NCBI RefSeq assembly: GCF_014197105.1
Contig: NZ_JACIEV010000003.1
Span: forward strand, 186,001 to 250,000
DNA length: 64,000 bases
Origin: Sphingomonas jinjuensis
GTDB taxonomy: Bacteria > Pseudomonadota > Alphaproteobacteria > Sphingomonadales > Sphingomonadaceae
Direction: 5' to 3'
Both the position numbers and the translations under genes were made by a program. The notes beneath the pieces were generated by a model that saw nothing but the letters and a program-made list of their open reading frames with translations, was not told the origin of the DNA and searched no databases. Position 1 is the first letter of the stretch, and the number at the start of each line of letters is the position of its first letter. Of this stretch, positions 25,229 through 34,960 are shown one piece after another.

Positions 25229-27382
25229 TCATCCCTCATATTCCAGCATGATCGTCGCCAGCGGCGGTAGCGTGACGAGCGCAGCGCCGTCCTTCGCCAC
25301 GAGCCCGCCGAGATTGCCGAGGTTCGATCCCCAATAGGCGGCGGCGTCGCTGTTGAAGATTTCCGCCCAGCGCCCGTCGTGGGGCAGGGGGATCCGGAAC
25401 GGCGCGCGCGCGATCGGGGTCATGTTGGCGATCACGGCGACCGGCTTCGCGCCCGGCGCCTTGCGCAGCCAGGCGAAGACGGAAGCATCGGCATCGTCGG
25501 CGATCAGCCATTCGAAGCCCTCGCCCTCGCAATCGCGGGCATGGAGCGCAGGCTTGGCGGCGTAGAGGCGGTTCAAGTCACGCACCAGATTGCGGACGCC
25601 CTCGTGCGCGGCGGACCCGCGCAGGTCCCAGTCGAGGGCGCGGCCCTCGTCCCATTCGCGGCGCTGGGCGAATTCCTGGCCCATGAACAGCAGCTTCTTG
25701 CCCGGATAGCCCCACATGAAGCCGTAATAGGCGCGAAGGTTGGCGAACTGCTGCCAGTCGTCGCCGGCCATCTTGGTCAGCAGCGAGCCCTTGCCGTGGA
25801 CGACCTCGTCATGGCTGATCGGCAGGACGAAGTTCTCGCTGAAGGCGTAGACCAGGCCGAAGGTGATCTCGTTGTGGTGATAGCGGCGATAGACCGGCTC
25901 GCGCGCCATGTACTGAAGCGTGTCGTGCATCCAGCCCATGTTCCACTTGAAGCCGAAGCCCAGCCCGCCCTCGTGCGCCGGCTGCGACACGCCGGGCCAG
26001 CTGGTCGATTCCTCGGCGATGGTCATGATGCCGGGGTGGTGGCCGTAGACCGCCTTGTTCATCGACCGCAGGAACTCGACCGCCTCCCAATTCTCGCGCC
26101 CGCCCTGGTCGTTGGGGATCCATTCGCCCTCTTCGCGCGAATAGTCGCGATAAAGCATCGAGGCGACGGCATCGACGCGCAGGCCATCGACATGGTAGCG
26201 ATCGGCCCAGAACAGCGCGTTGTTGACGAGGAACGACGACACCTCGCGCCGCCCGAAATTATAGATCGCGGTGTTCCAGTCGGGGTGATAGCCGAGGCGC
26301 GGATCTTCATGCTCGTAGAGCGCGGTGCCGTCGAAGCGGACGAGGCCGTGGGCGTCGATCGGGAAGTGGGCGGGCACCCAGTCGATCAGCACGCCGATGC
26401 CGGCGCGATGGGCGCCGTCGACGAAGCGGGCGAAACCTTCGTGATCGCCGAAGCGCGACGTCGGGGCATACAGGCCGGTCGTCTGGTAACCCCATGACGG
26501 ATCATAGGGATATTCGCTGACCGGCATGAATTCAATATGGGTGAAGCCCATGTCGACGACATAGGGGATCAGCCGGTCGGCCAACTGGTCCCACGACAGA
26601 TACCAGCCGTTGGCGTCGCGATCCCACGATCCGGCATGGACCTCGTAGATCGAGATGGGCACGCGGCGGGGATCGACGCTGGCCCAGTGCGCGCGGTGGT
26701 CGTCGTCGCCCCAGACATGCGCCATTGGTGCGGTCGTGCGCGAGGCGGTCGCGGGGCGCAGTTCGGAGGCGAAGGCATAAGGGTCGGCCTTTTGCGGCAA
26801 TACGACGCCGTCGGGGCCGACGATCTCGAACTTGTAGCCGCGGCCCTCGGCGATGTCGGGCAGGAAGATTTCCCACACCCCAACGTCGGCGCGGCGGCGC
26901 ATGACGTGGCGGCGGCCGTCCCAGTCGTTGAAGTCGCCGACGACCGACACGCGCCGGGCATTGGGCGCCCAGACCGCGAAGTGCATACCGCTTGCGCCCT
27001 CATGCCCGATCAGGTGCGCGCCCATCTTGTCGTAGAGGCGGTGGTGGGTGCCCTCCGCCATGAGGAAGTCGTCGGTGGGGCCGAGCACGGGGCCGAAGCT
27101 GTAGGGGTCGGTGAGCCACCATTCGGCGCCGCCGCCGTTCGCCTTGTACTTCACCTGTTGCGGCGGACCGGCGACCGGACCTTCGAACAGCCCCTCGTCG
27201 TCGATCCGGGTCAGCGTGCCGAGGCTGGTGCCGGCGAGGTCGTGCGCCTCGGCAGTGTCGGCGCCCGGCAGCCAGACGCGGGCGAAGCTGCCGTCAGGGC
27301 CGGCGTGGACGCCGAGCAGCGAGAAGGGATCGTCGTGGCGCCCCTCTAGGAGAGCGGCAAGGGCGCCACGCGGCGGCTTCAC
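25229..27382 (-). CDS. glgB: 1,4-alpha-glucan branching enzyme GlgB
   Basis: A 717-residue GH13 branching enzyme forming the alpha-1,6 branches of glycogen. It has an N1 domain, a CBM48 domain (GMHFAVWAPNARRVSVVGDF) and the catalytic barrel with DGLRVDAVASMLYRDYSR and MTIAEESTSWPGV, carrying nucleophile Asp and acid Glu. The start is GTG at 27382, overlapping the glgP stop (GTGA). Confidence 0.96.
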   Translation of the reverse strand: MKPPRGALAALLEGRHDDPFSLLGVHAGPDGSFARVWLPGADTAEAHDLAGTSLGTLTRIDDEGLFEGPVAGPPQQVKYKANGGGAEWWLTDPYSFGPVLGPTDDFLMAEGTHHRLYDKMGAHLIGHEGASGMHFAVWAPNARRVSVVGDFNDWDGRRHVMRRRADVGVWEIFLPDIAEGRGYKFEIVGPDGVVLPQKADPYAFASELRPATASRTTAPMAHVWGDDDHRAHWASVDPRRVPISIYEVHAGSWDRDANGWYLSWDQLADRLIPYVVDMGFTHIEFMPVSEYPYDPSWGYQTTGLYAPTSRFGDHEGFARFVDGAHRAGIGVLIDWVPAHFPIDAHGLVRFDGTALYEHEDPRLGYHPDWNTAIYNFGRREVSSFLVNNALFWADRYHVDGLRVDAVASMLYRDYSREEGEWIPNDQGGRENWEAVEFLRSMNKAVYGHHPGIMTIAEESTSWPGVSQPAHEGGLGFGFKWNMGWMHDTLQYMAREPVYRRYHHNEITFGLVYAFSENFVLPISHDEVVHGKGSLLTKMAGDDWQQFANLRAYYGFMWGYPGKKLLFMGQEFAQRREWDEGRALDWDLRGSAAHEGVRNLVRDLNRLYAAKPALHARDCEGEGFEWLIADDADASVFAWLRKAPGAKPVAVIANMTPIARAPFRIPLPHDGRWAEIFNSDAAAYWGSNLGNLGGLVAKDGAALVTLPPLATIMLEYEG

Positions 27383-29877
27383 ATCACGCCCCAGATATCG
27401 CGGGCGTATTCACGAATGGTGCGGTCGGACGAGAACCAGCCGACCTGCGCGACGTTGCGGATCGCCGCCGCCTGCCACGCAGGCTGATCGCGCCAGCGGT
27501 CGTCGACGCGGCGCTGGCAAGCGGCATAGCCGTCGAAATCGGCGGCGACGAGGAACCAGTCATGGTCGTACAGCCCGCCCATCAGATCTTTGTAACGCCC
27601 CGGATCGTCGGGGGAAAACACCCCCGATGCAATAGCGTTCACCGCCTGCGACAGTTCCGCCGATCCGTCGATCGTGGCGCGGCGGTCCCATCCGGCGGCG
27701 CGGTGCTGCTCGACCTCGTCAGCGGTCAGGCCGAAGATGAAGATATTGTCGTCGCCGACGCGGTCCTTGATCTCGATATTGGCGCCGTCGAGCGTGCCGA
27801 TCGTCAGCGCGCCGTTGATCGCGAACTTCATGTTGCCGGTGCCCGACGCCTCCATGCCCGCGGTCGAAATCTGTTCGGACAGGTTGGCGGCGGGGATGAT
27901 CTTCTCCGCCAGGCTGACGTTGTAGTTGGGGACGAACACGACCTTCAGCAGGTCGCCGATCGCCGGGTCCGCGTTGACCCGCTTGGCGACGTCGTTCGCC
28001 AGTTTGATGATCAGCTTGGCATTGTGATAGCTCGACGCCGCCTTGCCGGCGAACAGCTTCACGCGCGGCACCCAGTCGCGTTCGGGATGGCTGCGGATCT
28101 GGTCGTAGAGCGCGACCGTCTCGATGATGTTGAGCAGCTGGCGCTTATATTCGTGGATGCGCTTGATCTGGACGTCGAACATCGCGTCGGGATCGAGGCG
28201 CAGGCGCATCGTGTCCTTCAGATATTGGGCCAGCGCGACCTTGTTCTCGCGCTTCACCGCGGCGAAGCGGTCGCGGAAGGCGGCATCCTCGGCATGCGGG
28301 GCCAGCGCGGTCAGCGCCTCGGCATCGTCCAGGAAGGCGTCGCCGATCGTCTCGCGCAGCAGCGACGTCAGCCCCGGATTGCATTGCTGCAGCCAGCGGC
28401 GCGGGGTGATCCCGTTGGTCTTGTTGTTGATCCGGTCGGGAAAGACGCGGTGGAGGTCGGCGAAGACGGTCGACTTCATCAGTTCGGTATGGAGCGCGGC
28501 GACGCCATTCACAGAATGGCTGCCGGCGAAGGCGAGGTTCGCCATCCGCACGCGCCGCTCGCCGCCCTCGTCGATCAAACTGATCGCGGAGATGGCGTGG
28601 TCGTCGACGCCCTGCGCCCGCGCGCCGCGCAGCAGCTTCGCGTTGATCGCATAGACCAGCTGCATGTGCCGCGGCAGCAAGCGTTCGAACAAGGGCAGCG
28701 GCCAGCTTTCCAGCGCCTCGGGCAACAACGTGTGGTTGGTGTAGCCGAAGGTCGCTCGGGTGACGTCCCACGCCTCGTCGAACGTCAGATCGTGATGGTC
28801 GACCAGCAAGCGCATCAGTTCGGCGACTGATACCGCGGGATGCGTGTCGTTGAGCTGGATCGCGGCCTTTTCGGGCAGCGTGCGGATGTCGCCGAAATAC
28901 TGGACGTGGCGGCGGACGATGTCCTGGATCGACGCGGACGAGAAGAAATACTCCTGCCGCAGCCGAAGCTCCTGGCCGGCGGGGGTGGAATCGTTGGGAT
29001 AGAGCACGCGGGTCAGCGTCTCGGCGCGGAGCTGGCCTGCGAGCGCGCCCTGGAAATCGCCCGCGTTGAAGCGGTCGAGGCGGATCGGATCGAACGCACG
29101 CGCGGTCCACAGCCGCAGCGTGTTGACGCGCTTTCCCCGCCAGCCAACCACCGGCGTGTCGACCGCGACGGCCTCCACCGCCTCGGCCGGCGACCAATGC
29201 GAGGTGCCTTCCTCGGTCGCCGTCACCTCGCCCCCGAAGCCGACGAAATAGGCGCTCTCGCGGCGCTCGAATTCCCAGGGGTTGCCGTGGGCCAGCCAGT
29301 TTTCGGGCAGTTCCAGCTGGAAGCCGTCGTCGATCCGCTGGCGGAACATGCCGTTCACGTAGCGGATGCCATAGCCGTAGGCGGGCAGATCGAGGCTCGC
29401 CAGGCTTTCCATGAAGCAGGCGGCGAGGCGGCCGAGGCCACCGTTGCCGAGCGCGGCGTCGGGCTCGATCTCCTCGATCTCGGCCAGGTCGACGCCCAGG
29501 CTGGCGAGCGCCTCGCGCACCGCGTCGTTCGCGCCGAGGTTGCTGATCGCATCGCGCAGCAGGCGGCCGATCAGGAATTCGAGGCTGAGGTAATAGACCC
29601 GCTTGGCGCCCGCCTGATGCGCGGCTTTGGTCGAGGCCATCCACCGGTCGATGATCTCGTCGCGAACCGTCAGGATCGTCGCGGCGAGCCAGTCGTGCGG
29701 GCGCGCCGCCTTTTCGTCCTTGCCGATGCGATGGGCCAGCGTGTCGACGATGCGGGCGGCGAGGGGGATGGAGCCTTGGTCGGCGGCGGGTTCGGCGAGA
29801 AGCTGGCTCACGAGCGGTTCGAAACTCCAGGAGGTGACTGACGGTACGCTGGCGAAACGATGTCTGTCACGCGCCAT
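27379..29877 (-). CDS. glgP: Glycogen phosphorylase GlgP
   Basis: An 832-residue phosphorylase releasing glucose 1-phosphate from glycogen. The N-terminal VYYLSLEFLIGRLLRDA and the PLP-lysine motif EASGTGNMKFAINGALTIGT are diagnostic. The start ATG at 29877 (MARDRHRF) was chosen because the frame upstream is the shadow of mntH. It lies only 20 bases after the mntH stop, so read-through from mntH is possible; no separate promoter is obvious in that gap. Confidence 0.95.
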   Translation of the reverse strand: MARDRHRFASVPSVTSWSFEPLVSQLLAEPAADQGSIPLAARIVDTLAHRIGKDEKAARPHDWLAATILTVRDEIIDRWMASTKAAHQAGAKRVYYLSLEFLIGRLLRDAISNLGANDAVREALASLGVDLAEIEEIEPDAALGNGGLGRLAACFMESLASLDLPAYGYGIRYVNGMFRQRIDDGFQLELPENWLAHGNPWEFERRESAYFVGFGGEVTATEEGTSHWSPAEAVEAVAVDTPVVGWRGKRVNTLRLWTARAFDPIRLDRFNAGDFQGALAGQLRAETLTRVLYPNDSTPAGQELRLRQEYFFSSASIQDIVRRHVQYFGDIRTLPEKAAIQLNDTHPAVSVAELMRLLVDHHDLTFDEAWDVTRATFGYTNHTLLPEALESWPLPLFERLLPRHMQLVYAINAKLLRGARAQGVDDHAISAISLIDEGGERRVRMANLAFAGSHSVNGVAALHTELMKSTVFADLHRVFPDRINNKTNGITPRRWLQQCNPGLTSLLRETIGDAFLDDAEALTALAPHAEDAAFRDRFAAVKRENKVALAQYLKDTMRLRLDPDAMFDVQIKRIHEYKRQLLNIIETVALYDQIRSHPERDWVPRVKLFAGKAASSYHNAKLIIKLANDVAKRVNADPAIGDLLKVVFVPNYNVSLAEKIIPAANLSEQISTAGMEASGTGNMKFAINGALTIGTLDGANIEIKDRVGDDNIFIFGLTADEVEQHRAAGWDRRATIDGSAELSQAVNAIASGVFSPDDPGRYKDLMGGLYDHDWFLVAADFDGYAACQRRVDDRWRDQPAWQAAAIRNVAQVGWFSSDRTIREYARDIWGVM

Positions 29878-29897
29878 CGTCGGCGCGCGTCGTAGGA

Positions 29898-31205
29898 TCA
29901 AAGCATGCCGTAGAGAAGCGTCGCGTTGAGCGCGATGATGATCGCGGCGATCGCCCAGGCGGTCGTGCGTAGCCACAAGGGCGTGACGAAGGCCCCCATC
30001 ACGTCGCGGCGCCCGGTGAAGCCGACCAGCGGCACGACCGCGAAGGGCAGCTGGAGGCTGAGGATCACCTGGCTCAGGACGAGCAAGCGGGTCGCCCCGC
30101 TGTCGCCGCTGGCGCCGACGACGAACACCGCCGGGATGATCGCCAGCAGGCGGGTGACGAGGCGGCGCAGCCACAGCGGCAGGCGGATGTGGAGGAAGCC
30201 CTCCATCACGATCTGGCCGGCGAGCGTGCCGGTGACGGTCGAGTTCTGGCCCGAGGCGAGCAGCGCGACCGCGAAGACGACGCTCGCCGCGCCGACGCCC
30301 ATCATCGGCGCGAGCAGTTGGTGGGCGTCGCCGATCTCGGCGACGTCGGTACGTCCGGCGGTGTGGAAGACTGCGGCGGCGAGGATCAGGATCGCGGCAT
30401 TGATGAAGAAGGCGAGCGCGAGCGCGATGGTGCTGTCGACCGTCGCGAGGCCGATCGCCTCTCGCCTGCCGGCATCGTCGACGACGAAGGCGCGGGTCTG
30501 GACGATCGAGGAATGCAGGTAGAGATTGTGCGGCATCACCGTCGCACCCAGGATGCCGATCGCAAGGTAGAGCTTGCCGGGATCGGTGACGATACCCGGC
30601 GTCGGGATGAGCCCCTGCGCGATCGCACCGAAATCGGGCGCGGCGTGGAACAGCTCATAGGCGAAGCAGCCGGCGATGATCGCCAGCAGCCCGACGATGA
30701 ACGCCTCCAGCTTGCGAAAGCCGAAGCGCTGCAGCGCGAGGATCAGGAAGGCGTCGAGCGCAGTGACGCAGACGCCGTAGACCAGCGGCAGGTCGAACAG
30801 GAGCTGCAATGCGATCGCGGTGCCCAGCACCTCGGCAAGGTCGCAGGCGATGATCGCGATTTCGGCGAGCGCCCACAGGACGATGGCGACAGGCCGCCGA
30901 TAATGCTGGCGGCAGGCTTGGGCGAGGTCGAGCCCGGCGGCGATGCCGAGCCGGGCGGCGAGTGCCTGGAGGACGATCGCCATCAGGTTCGACAAGAGGA
31001 TGACCGACAGCAGCGTATAGCCGAACGCCGAGCCACCGGCGATGTCGGTCGCCCAGTTGCCCGGGTCCATATAACCGACCGCGACGAGGAAGCCCGGGCC
31101 CATGAACGCGCCCAGCTTGCGCAGCCATCCGGCGCCCTGCGGCACCTGGACGCTGCGATGGCTCTCGCCGAGCGAGCGGCCGATCGGGGTTTCCAGTGCT
31201 GGCAT
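29898..31205 (-). CDS. mntH: Nramp-family divalent metal transporter MntH
   Basis: A 435-residue proton-coupled Mn2+/Fe2+ importer with about 11 membrane segments. The metal-site motifs are [16 protein letters not shown] in helix 1 and [16 protein letters not shown] in helix 6. The ATG at 31205 gives a normal 45-residue cytosolic N-terminus. I found no clear MntR or Fur box in the 155 bases shared with the divergent map gene. It is the first gene of a same-strand run that continues into the glycogen operon. Confidence 0.93.
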   Translation of the reverse strand: MPALETPIGRSLGESHRSVQVPQGAGWLRKLGAFMGPGFLVAVGYMDPGNWATDIAGGSAFGYTLLSVILLSNLMAIVLQALAARLGIAAGLDLAQACRQHYRRPVAIVLWALAEIAIIACDLAEVLGTAIALQLLFDLPLVYGVCVTALDAFLILALQRFGFRKLEAFIVGLLAIIAGCFAYELFHAAPDFGAIAQGLIPTPGIVTDPGKLYLAIGILGATVMPHNLYLHSSIVQTRAFVVDDAGRREAIGLATVDSTIALALAFFINAAILILAAAVFHTAGRTDVAEIGDAHQLLAPMMGVGAASVVFAVALLASGQNSTVTGTLAGQIVMEGFLHIRLPLWLRRLVTRLLAIIPAVFVVGASGDSGATRLLVLSQVILSLQLPFAVVPLVGFTGRRDVMGAFVTPLWLRTTAWAIAAIIIALNATLLYGML

Positions 31206-31360
31206 CACCCCATGCTCTGGCGGAGCGGGGCGGACGCGGCAAGGTGCTTTGCGGGCTGTCGGCCGGCGGAAATGTCGATATTGCCGCGCGAAAGCGGTGG
31301 CCGGGCGTCGGCGCGGCGCGAGGATGCGAAGGTGATGCAGCAATGCCGGAAGGCCGGGTA

Positions 31361-32125
31361 ATGGTGAAGACGGCCGACGAGCGGGCGCTGATGCGCGAAT
31401 CGGGGCGGCTGCTCGCGTCGGTGTTCACGATGCTCGACGGCGTGGCGATGGCGGGGATGTCGACGCTGGCGATCAACGATCTGGTCGAGCGGTTCATCAC
31501 CGTCGATTGCGCCGCGCGGCCGGCGAGCAAAGGGCAATATGGCTTCGCCTATGTGCTCAACTCGTCGATCAACGAGGTTGTCTGCCATGGCGTGCCCGAC
31601 GCCGAGGTGATCGTCCGCGACGGCAATATCGTCAATCTCGACATCACGCTGGAGAAGAACGGCTTCATCGCCGATTCCAGCAAGACCTATCTGGTCGGCG
31701 AGGTCGCCCCGGCGGCGCGGCGGCTGGTGCAGGTGACCGAGACGGCGATGTGGAAGGGGATCGGCGCGGTCCGGCCGGGCGCGCGGCTCGGCGACATCGG
31801 CTTCGCGATCGAGCGCCACGCCAAGAAGCACGGCTATTCGGTCGTCCGCGAATATTGCGGCCATGGCATCGGGCGCGAGATGCACGAGGCGCCCGACGTA
31901 ATGCACTATGGCCGGGCCGGCACCGGGCCGGAATTACGCGAGGGCATGACCTTCACGATCGAACCGATGATCAACCAGGGCACGCGCAGGATCGTCGAGA
32001 GCGACGACGGCTGGACGATCAGGACGGCGGACGGGAAGCTGTCGGCACAGTGCGAACACACCGTCGCGGTGACCGCGACCGGCGTCGAGGTGCTGACGCT
32101 GCGACCGGGCGAGCGGGCGGCATAG
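31361..32125 (+). CDS. map: Type I methionine aminopeptidase
   Basis: A 254-residue enzyme that removes the initiator methionine from new proteins. The metal-binding residues are in [16 protein letters not shown] (two Asp), [10 protein letters not shown] (His), FTIEPM (Glu) and the C-terminal EHTVAV (Glu); the substrate loop CHGVPD is present. The start at 31361 has GGAAGG seven bases upstream; an in-frame ATG at 31343 is an alternative. Divergent from mntH. Confidence 0.94.
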   Translation: MVKTADERALMRESGRLLASVFTMLDGVAMAGMSTLAINDLVERFITVDCAARPASKGQYGFAYVLNSSINEVVCHGVPDAEVIVRDGNIVNLDITLEKNGFIADSSKTYLVGEVAPAARRLVQVTETAMWKGIGAVRPGARLGDIGFAIERHAKKHGYSVVREYCGHGIGREMHEAPDVMHYGRAGTGPELREGMTFTIEPMINQGTRRIVESDDGWTIRTADGKLSAQCEHTVAVTATGVEVLTLRPGERAA

Positions 32126-32310
32126 ATCCGCCTGGGCGGGGGATGGAGAAGGGGCTGTCCTACAACGCTGGTTGCTGTCATCACCAGCCGATGCCCGCAC
32201 GGCCGGCCTTCCCAAGCCTTACTCTGTCGACGTTCGGGAACCGGCCAGCTCGCGCACGCACGAGAGGGTGCGACTTTTGTGACGTTCGGGTATTCTGCCA
32301 CCCGACGTCA

Positions 32311-32940
32311 TCACACCGGCGCGGCGTCGGCACCGGCGCCGTAATGGTGCCAGGTAAAGATCGCGAGCGCGCCGCGATGCGGGCTGTAGCCTGCGGCGAG
32401 CTCGCGAGTCAGCTTCTCGCTCGGCCGCGTGGCGTGGCCGAGGATCCGGCCCATCTCGATCTGCACCGCCAGGTCGCCCGCCGGCCAGATATCGGCGCGA
32501 CCCTCGGCGAACAGGAGATAGACCTCGGCCGACCAGCGACCGATCCCCTTGACGCGGGTGAGCGCGGCGATCGCTTCCTCGTCGTCGGCGGGCAAATTGT
32601 CGAGGTCGAGCCGGCCGCTGGCGATCTCGTCGACCAGGCTGCGCGCATAGCCGGCCTTCTGGCGCGAGAAGCCGGCCGATCGCAGCGTCTCGTCGCTGGC
32701 GTCGCGGATCGTGGCGGGGTCGGTCGGGTCGCCCGCGACCTCGGCCAGCTTGCGCCACACCGCATCGGCCGCCTTGACGCTGACCTGCTGGCCCAGGATC
32801 GTCCGCAGCAGCGTCGCATAGCCGCGTTCGCGGATGCGGGGCGGGGGATAGCCGATGCGGTCGAGCGCGGCGGCAATCGCGGGCTCGGCTGCGGCAAGCG
32901 CATCGAGCGACGCTTTCAGCTGTTGTTCGCTCAGCCCCAT
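32311..32940 (-). CDS. DNA-3-methyladenine glycosylase II (AlkA-like, HhH-GPD)
   Basis: A 209-residue base-excision repair glycosylase that removes alkylated purines. The helix-hairpin-helix VKGIGRWSAEVYLLFA is followed by the catalytic Asp in WPAGDLAVQ, the HhH-GPD signature; ILGQQVSVKAAD precedes it. It is shorter than E. coli AlkA because the N-terminal domain is missing, as in the single-domain Mag-like forms. The start ATG at 32940 was preferred over a frame that runs on through the ferredoxin gene. Confidence 0.9.
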   Translation of the reverse strand: MGLSEQQLKASLDALAAAEPAIAAALDRIGYPPPRIRERGYATLLRTILGQQVSVKAADAVWRKLAEVAGDPTDPATIRDASDETLRSAGFSRQKAGYARSLVDEIASGRLDLDNLPADDEEAIAALTRVKGIGRWSAEVYLLFAEGRADIWPAGDLAVQIEMGRILGHATRPSEKLTRELAAGYSPHRGALAIFTWHHYGAGADAAPV

Positions 32941-32997
32941 GGTTGATCGCCGCGACGCGGCACGGCATGGGCGCCTGAAACATTGGAAGGATTGGTC

Positions 32998-33315
32998 ATG
33001 CCCAAGCTTATCGTCGAGACCCGCGAGGGGGAAGAACGCGAGATCGAGGGCGAGGCTGGCCTGTCGGTGATGGAAGTGATCCGCGATGCGGGGATCGACG
33101 AGGTGCTGGCGCTGTGCGGTGGCTGCTGCAGCTGTGCGACCTGCCACGTCCATGTCGATCCCGCCTTCGCCAATGCGCTGCCCAAGATGAGCCCCGACGA
33201 GGACGACCTGCTCGATTCGGCAAGCGACCGCGATGCGACCAGCCGGCTGTCGTGCCAGCTGCCCTTCACCGACGCGCTCGACGGCCTGCGCGTCCGCATC
33301 GCCGCGGAGGATTGA
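32998..33315 (+). CDS. [2Fe-2S] ferredoxin
   Basis: A 105-residue adrenodoxin/Fdx-type ferredoxin, a cytosolic one-electron carrier. The cluster cysteines are in [19 protein letters not shown] and LSCQLPF, following the C-x5-C-x2-C-xn-C pattern with an extra Cys inside the first motif. ATG at 32998 follows GGAAGG. In sphingomonads such ferredoxins often serve P450s or Fe-S assembly; the partner cannot be named. Its stop is seven bases before the fumarase start. Confidence 0.92.
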   Translation: MPKLIVETREGEEREIEGEAGLSVMEVIRDAGIDEVLALCGGCCSCATCHVHVDPAFANALPKMSPDEDDLLDSASDRDATSRLSCQLPFTDALDGLRVRIAAED

Positions 33316-33322
33316 GTCGACC

Positions 33323-34843
33323 ATGACGATCGTGATCCGTGAAGCCGACCTGATCGAGAGCGTCGCCGACGCGCTACAGTTCATCAGCTACTATCACCCG
33401 ATGGATTACATCCGCGCGCTGGGCGAGGCCTATGAAGCCGAGCAGAGCCCGGCGGCGAAGGATGCCATCGCCCAGATCCTGACCAACAGCCGGATGTGCG
33501 CCGAGGGGCATCGGCCGATCTGCCAGGACACGGGCATCGTCACGGTCTTCGTCAAATGGGGCCAGGACTGCCGGCTGGAGAGCGATCTCAGCCTGCAGGA
33601 GGTGGTCGACGAGGGCGTGCGCCGGGCTTACCTCCACCCCGACAACAAGCTGCGCGCGTCGATCCTGGCCGATCCGGCCTTCACCCGCCGCAACACCCGC
33701 GACAACACGCCGAGCGTGCTTCACGTCGAGATGGTGCCGGGCAGCACGGTGTCGGTCGACGTCGCGGCCAAGGGCGGCGGGTCGGAGAACAAGTCCAAGT
33801 TCAAGATGATGAACCCCAGCGACTCGATCGTCGACTGGGTGCTCGAGATGCTGCCGCAGATGGGCGCGGGCTGGTGCCCGCCCGGCATGCTCGGCATCGG
33901 CATCGGCGGCACCGCCGAAAAGGCGATGCTGCTCGCCAAGGAAAGCCTGATGGGCGCGATCGACATGGGCCAGCTGAAGGCGCGCGGGCCCCGGAACGAC
34001 GTCGAGGCGCTGCGCATCGAACTGTTCGACAAGGTCAACGCGCTGGGGATCGGCGCGCAGGGGCTGGGCGGGCTGTCGACAATCCTCGACGTCAAGATCC
34101 TCGATTGGCCGACCCATGCGGCATCCAAGCCGGTGGCGATGATCCCCAATTGCGCGGCGACTCGCCACGCCCACTTCACGCTCGACGGCAGCGGGCCGGC
34201 GTATCTGGAGGCGCCCAAGCTCGACGAGTGGCCCAAGGTCGATTGGCAGCCCGACAGCGCGGCGAAGCGTGTCGATCTCGACACGCTGACGCCCGAGGTG
34301 GTGCAGGGCTGGAAGCATGGCGACCGGCTGCTGCTGAACGGCAAGATGCTGACGGGCCGCGACGCCGCGCACAAGCGCATCGCCGACATGCTGGCCAAGG
34401 GCGAGGAACTGCCGGTCAGCTTCCGCGGCCGCGTGATCTACTACGTCGGCCCGGTCGACCCGGTCGGCGAGGAAGTGGTCGGGCCGGCGGGTCCGACGAC
34501 GGCGACGCGGATGGACAAGTTCACCCGCATGATGCTCGACCAGGGCCTGCTCGCGATGGTCGGCAAGGCCGAGCGCGGCCCGGCGGCAACCGAGGCGATC
34601 CGCGAGGCGAAGAGCGCCTATCTGATGGCGGTCGGCGGCGCTGCCTATTTGGTTGCGCGGGCGATCAAGGGATCGAAGGTCGTCGGCTTCGAAGATCTGG
34701 GCATGGAAGCGATCTACGAATTCGAGGTGAAGGACTTCCCGGTCACCGTCGCGGTCGATGCCGAAGGGCAGAACGTCCACCAATTGGCGCCGCTGGTCTG
34801 GCGCGAGAAAATCGCGCGGGAGGGGTTGCTGGCGCCGGCGTGA
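33323..34843 (+). CDS. Fumarate hydratase, class I (Fe-S dependent)
   Basis: A 506-residue class I fumarase, converting fumarate to malate with a [4Fe-4S] cluster. Conserved pieces are RPICQDTGIVTVFVKWG (Cys ligand), GIGIGGTAEKAMLLAKESLM, IPNCAATRHAHF (Cys) and the C-terminal GPTTATRMDKFT with GKAERGP. The start ATG at 33323 lies right after the ferredoxin, suggesting an operon. Confidence 0.93.
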   Translation: MTIVIREADLIESVADALQFISYYHPMDYIRALGEAYEAEQSPAAKDAIAQILTNSRMCAEGHRPICQDTGIVTVFVKWGQDCRLESDLSLQEVVDEGVRRAYLHPDNKLRASILADPAFTRRNTRDNTPSVLHVEMVPGSTVSVDVAAKGGGSENKSKFKMMNPSDSIVDWVLEMLPQMGAGWCPPGMLGIGIGGTAEKAMLLAKESLMGAIDMGQLKARGPRNDVEALRIELFDKVNALGIGAQGLGGLSTILDVKILDWPTHAASKPVAMIPNCAATRHAHFTLDGSGPAYLEAPKLDEWPKVDWQPDSAAKRVDLDTLTPEVVQGWKHGDRLLLNGKMLTGRDAAHKRIADMLAKGEELPVSFRGRVIYYVGPVDPVGEEVVGPAGPTTATRMDKFTRMMLDQGLLAMVGKAERGPAATEAIREAKSAYLMAVGGAAYLVARAIKGSKVVGFEDLGMEAIYEFEVKDFPVTVAVDAEGQNVHQLAPLVWREKIAREGLLAPA

Positions 34844-34960
34844 TTTGACGGTTCGGCGGGCGGCAATTCGCGAGGATATTGCTCTCGCCGATCAAGCGTT
34901 ACTTGACATCGGTTGGAATACACCGAACGTTGCTGGTGTCGTGATCGCGAGAGTTCTGTG

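Noticed and set aside
31206-31360. Mn- or Fe-responsive operator (MntR, Mur or Fur) upstream of mntH
   Set aside because: Only a weak GCAA-N6-TTGC inverted repeat is present; it does not match the known boxes well enough to report.
30189-31361. 390-codon plus-strand frame opposite mntH
   Set aside because: Shadow of the transporter gene, rich in E, D, R and A; no start context.
32219-32983. 254-codon minus-strand frame overlapping the AlkA-like gene
   Set aside because: Alternative frame of the same strand; the AlkA frame contains the HhH-GPD motif.
34903-34931. TTGACA as a -35 box upstream of the exported TonB-C-like gene
   Set aside because: At 17-base spacing the -10 would be AACGTT, which does not resemble a sigma-70 box.
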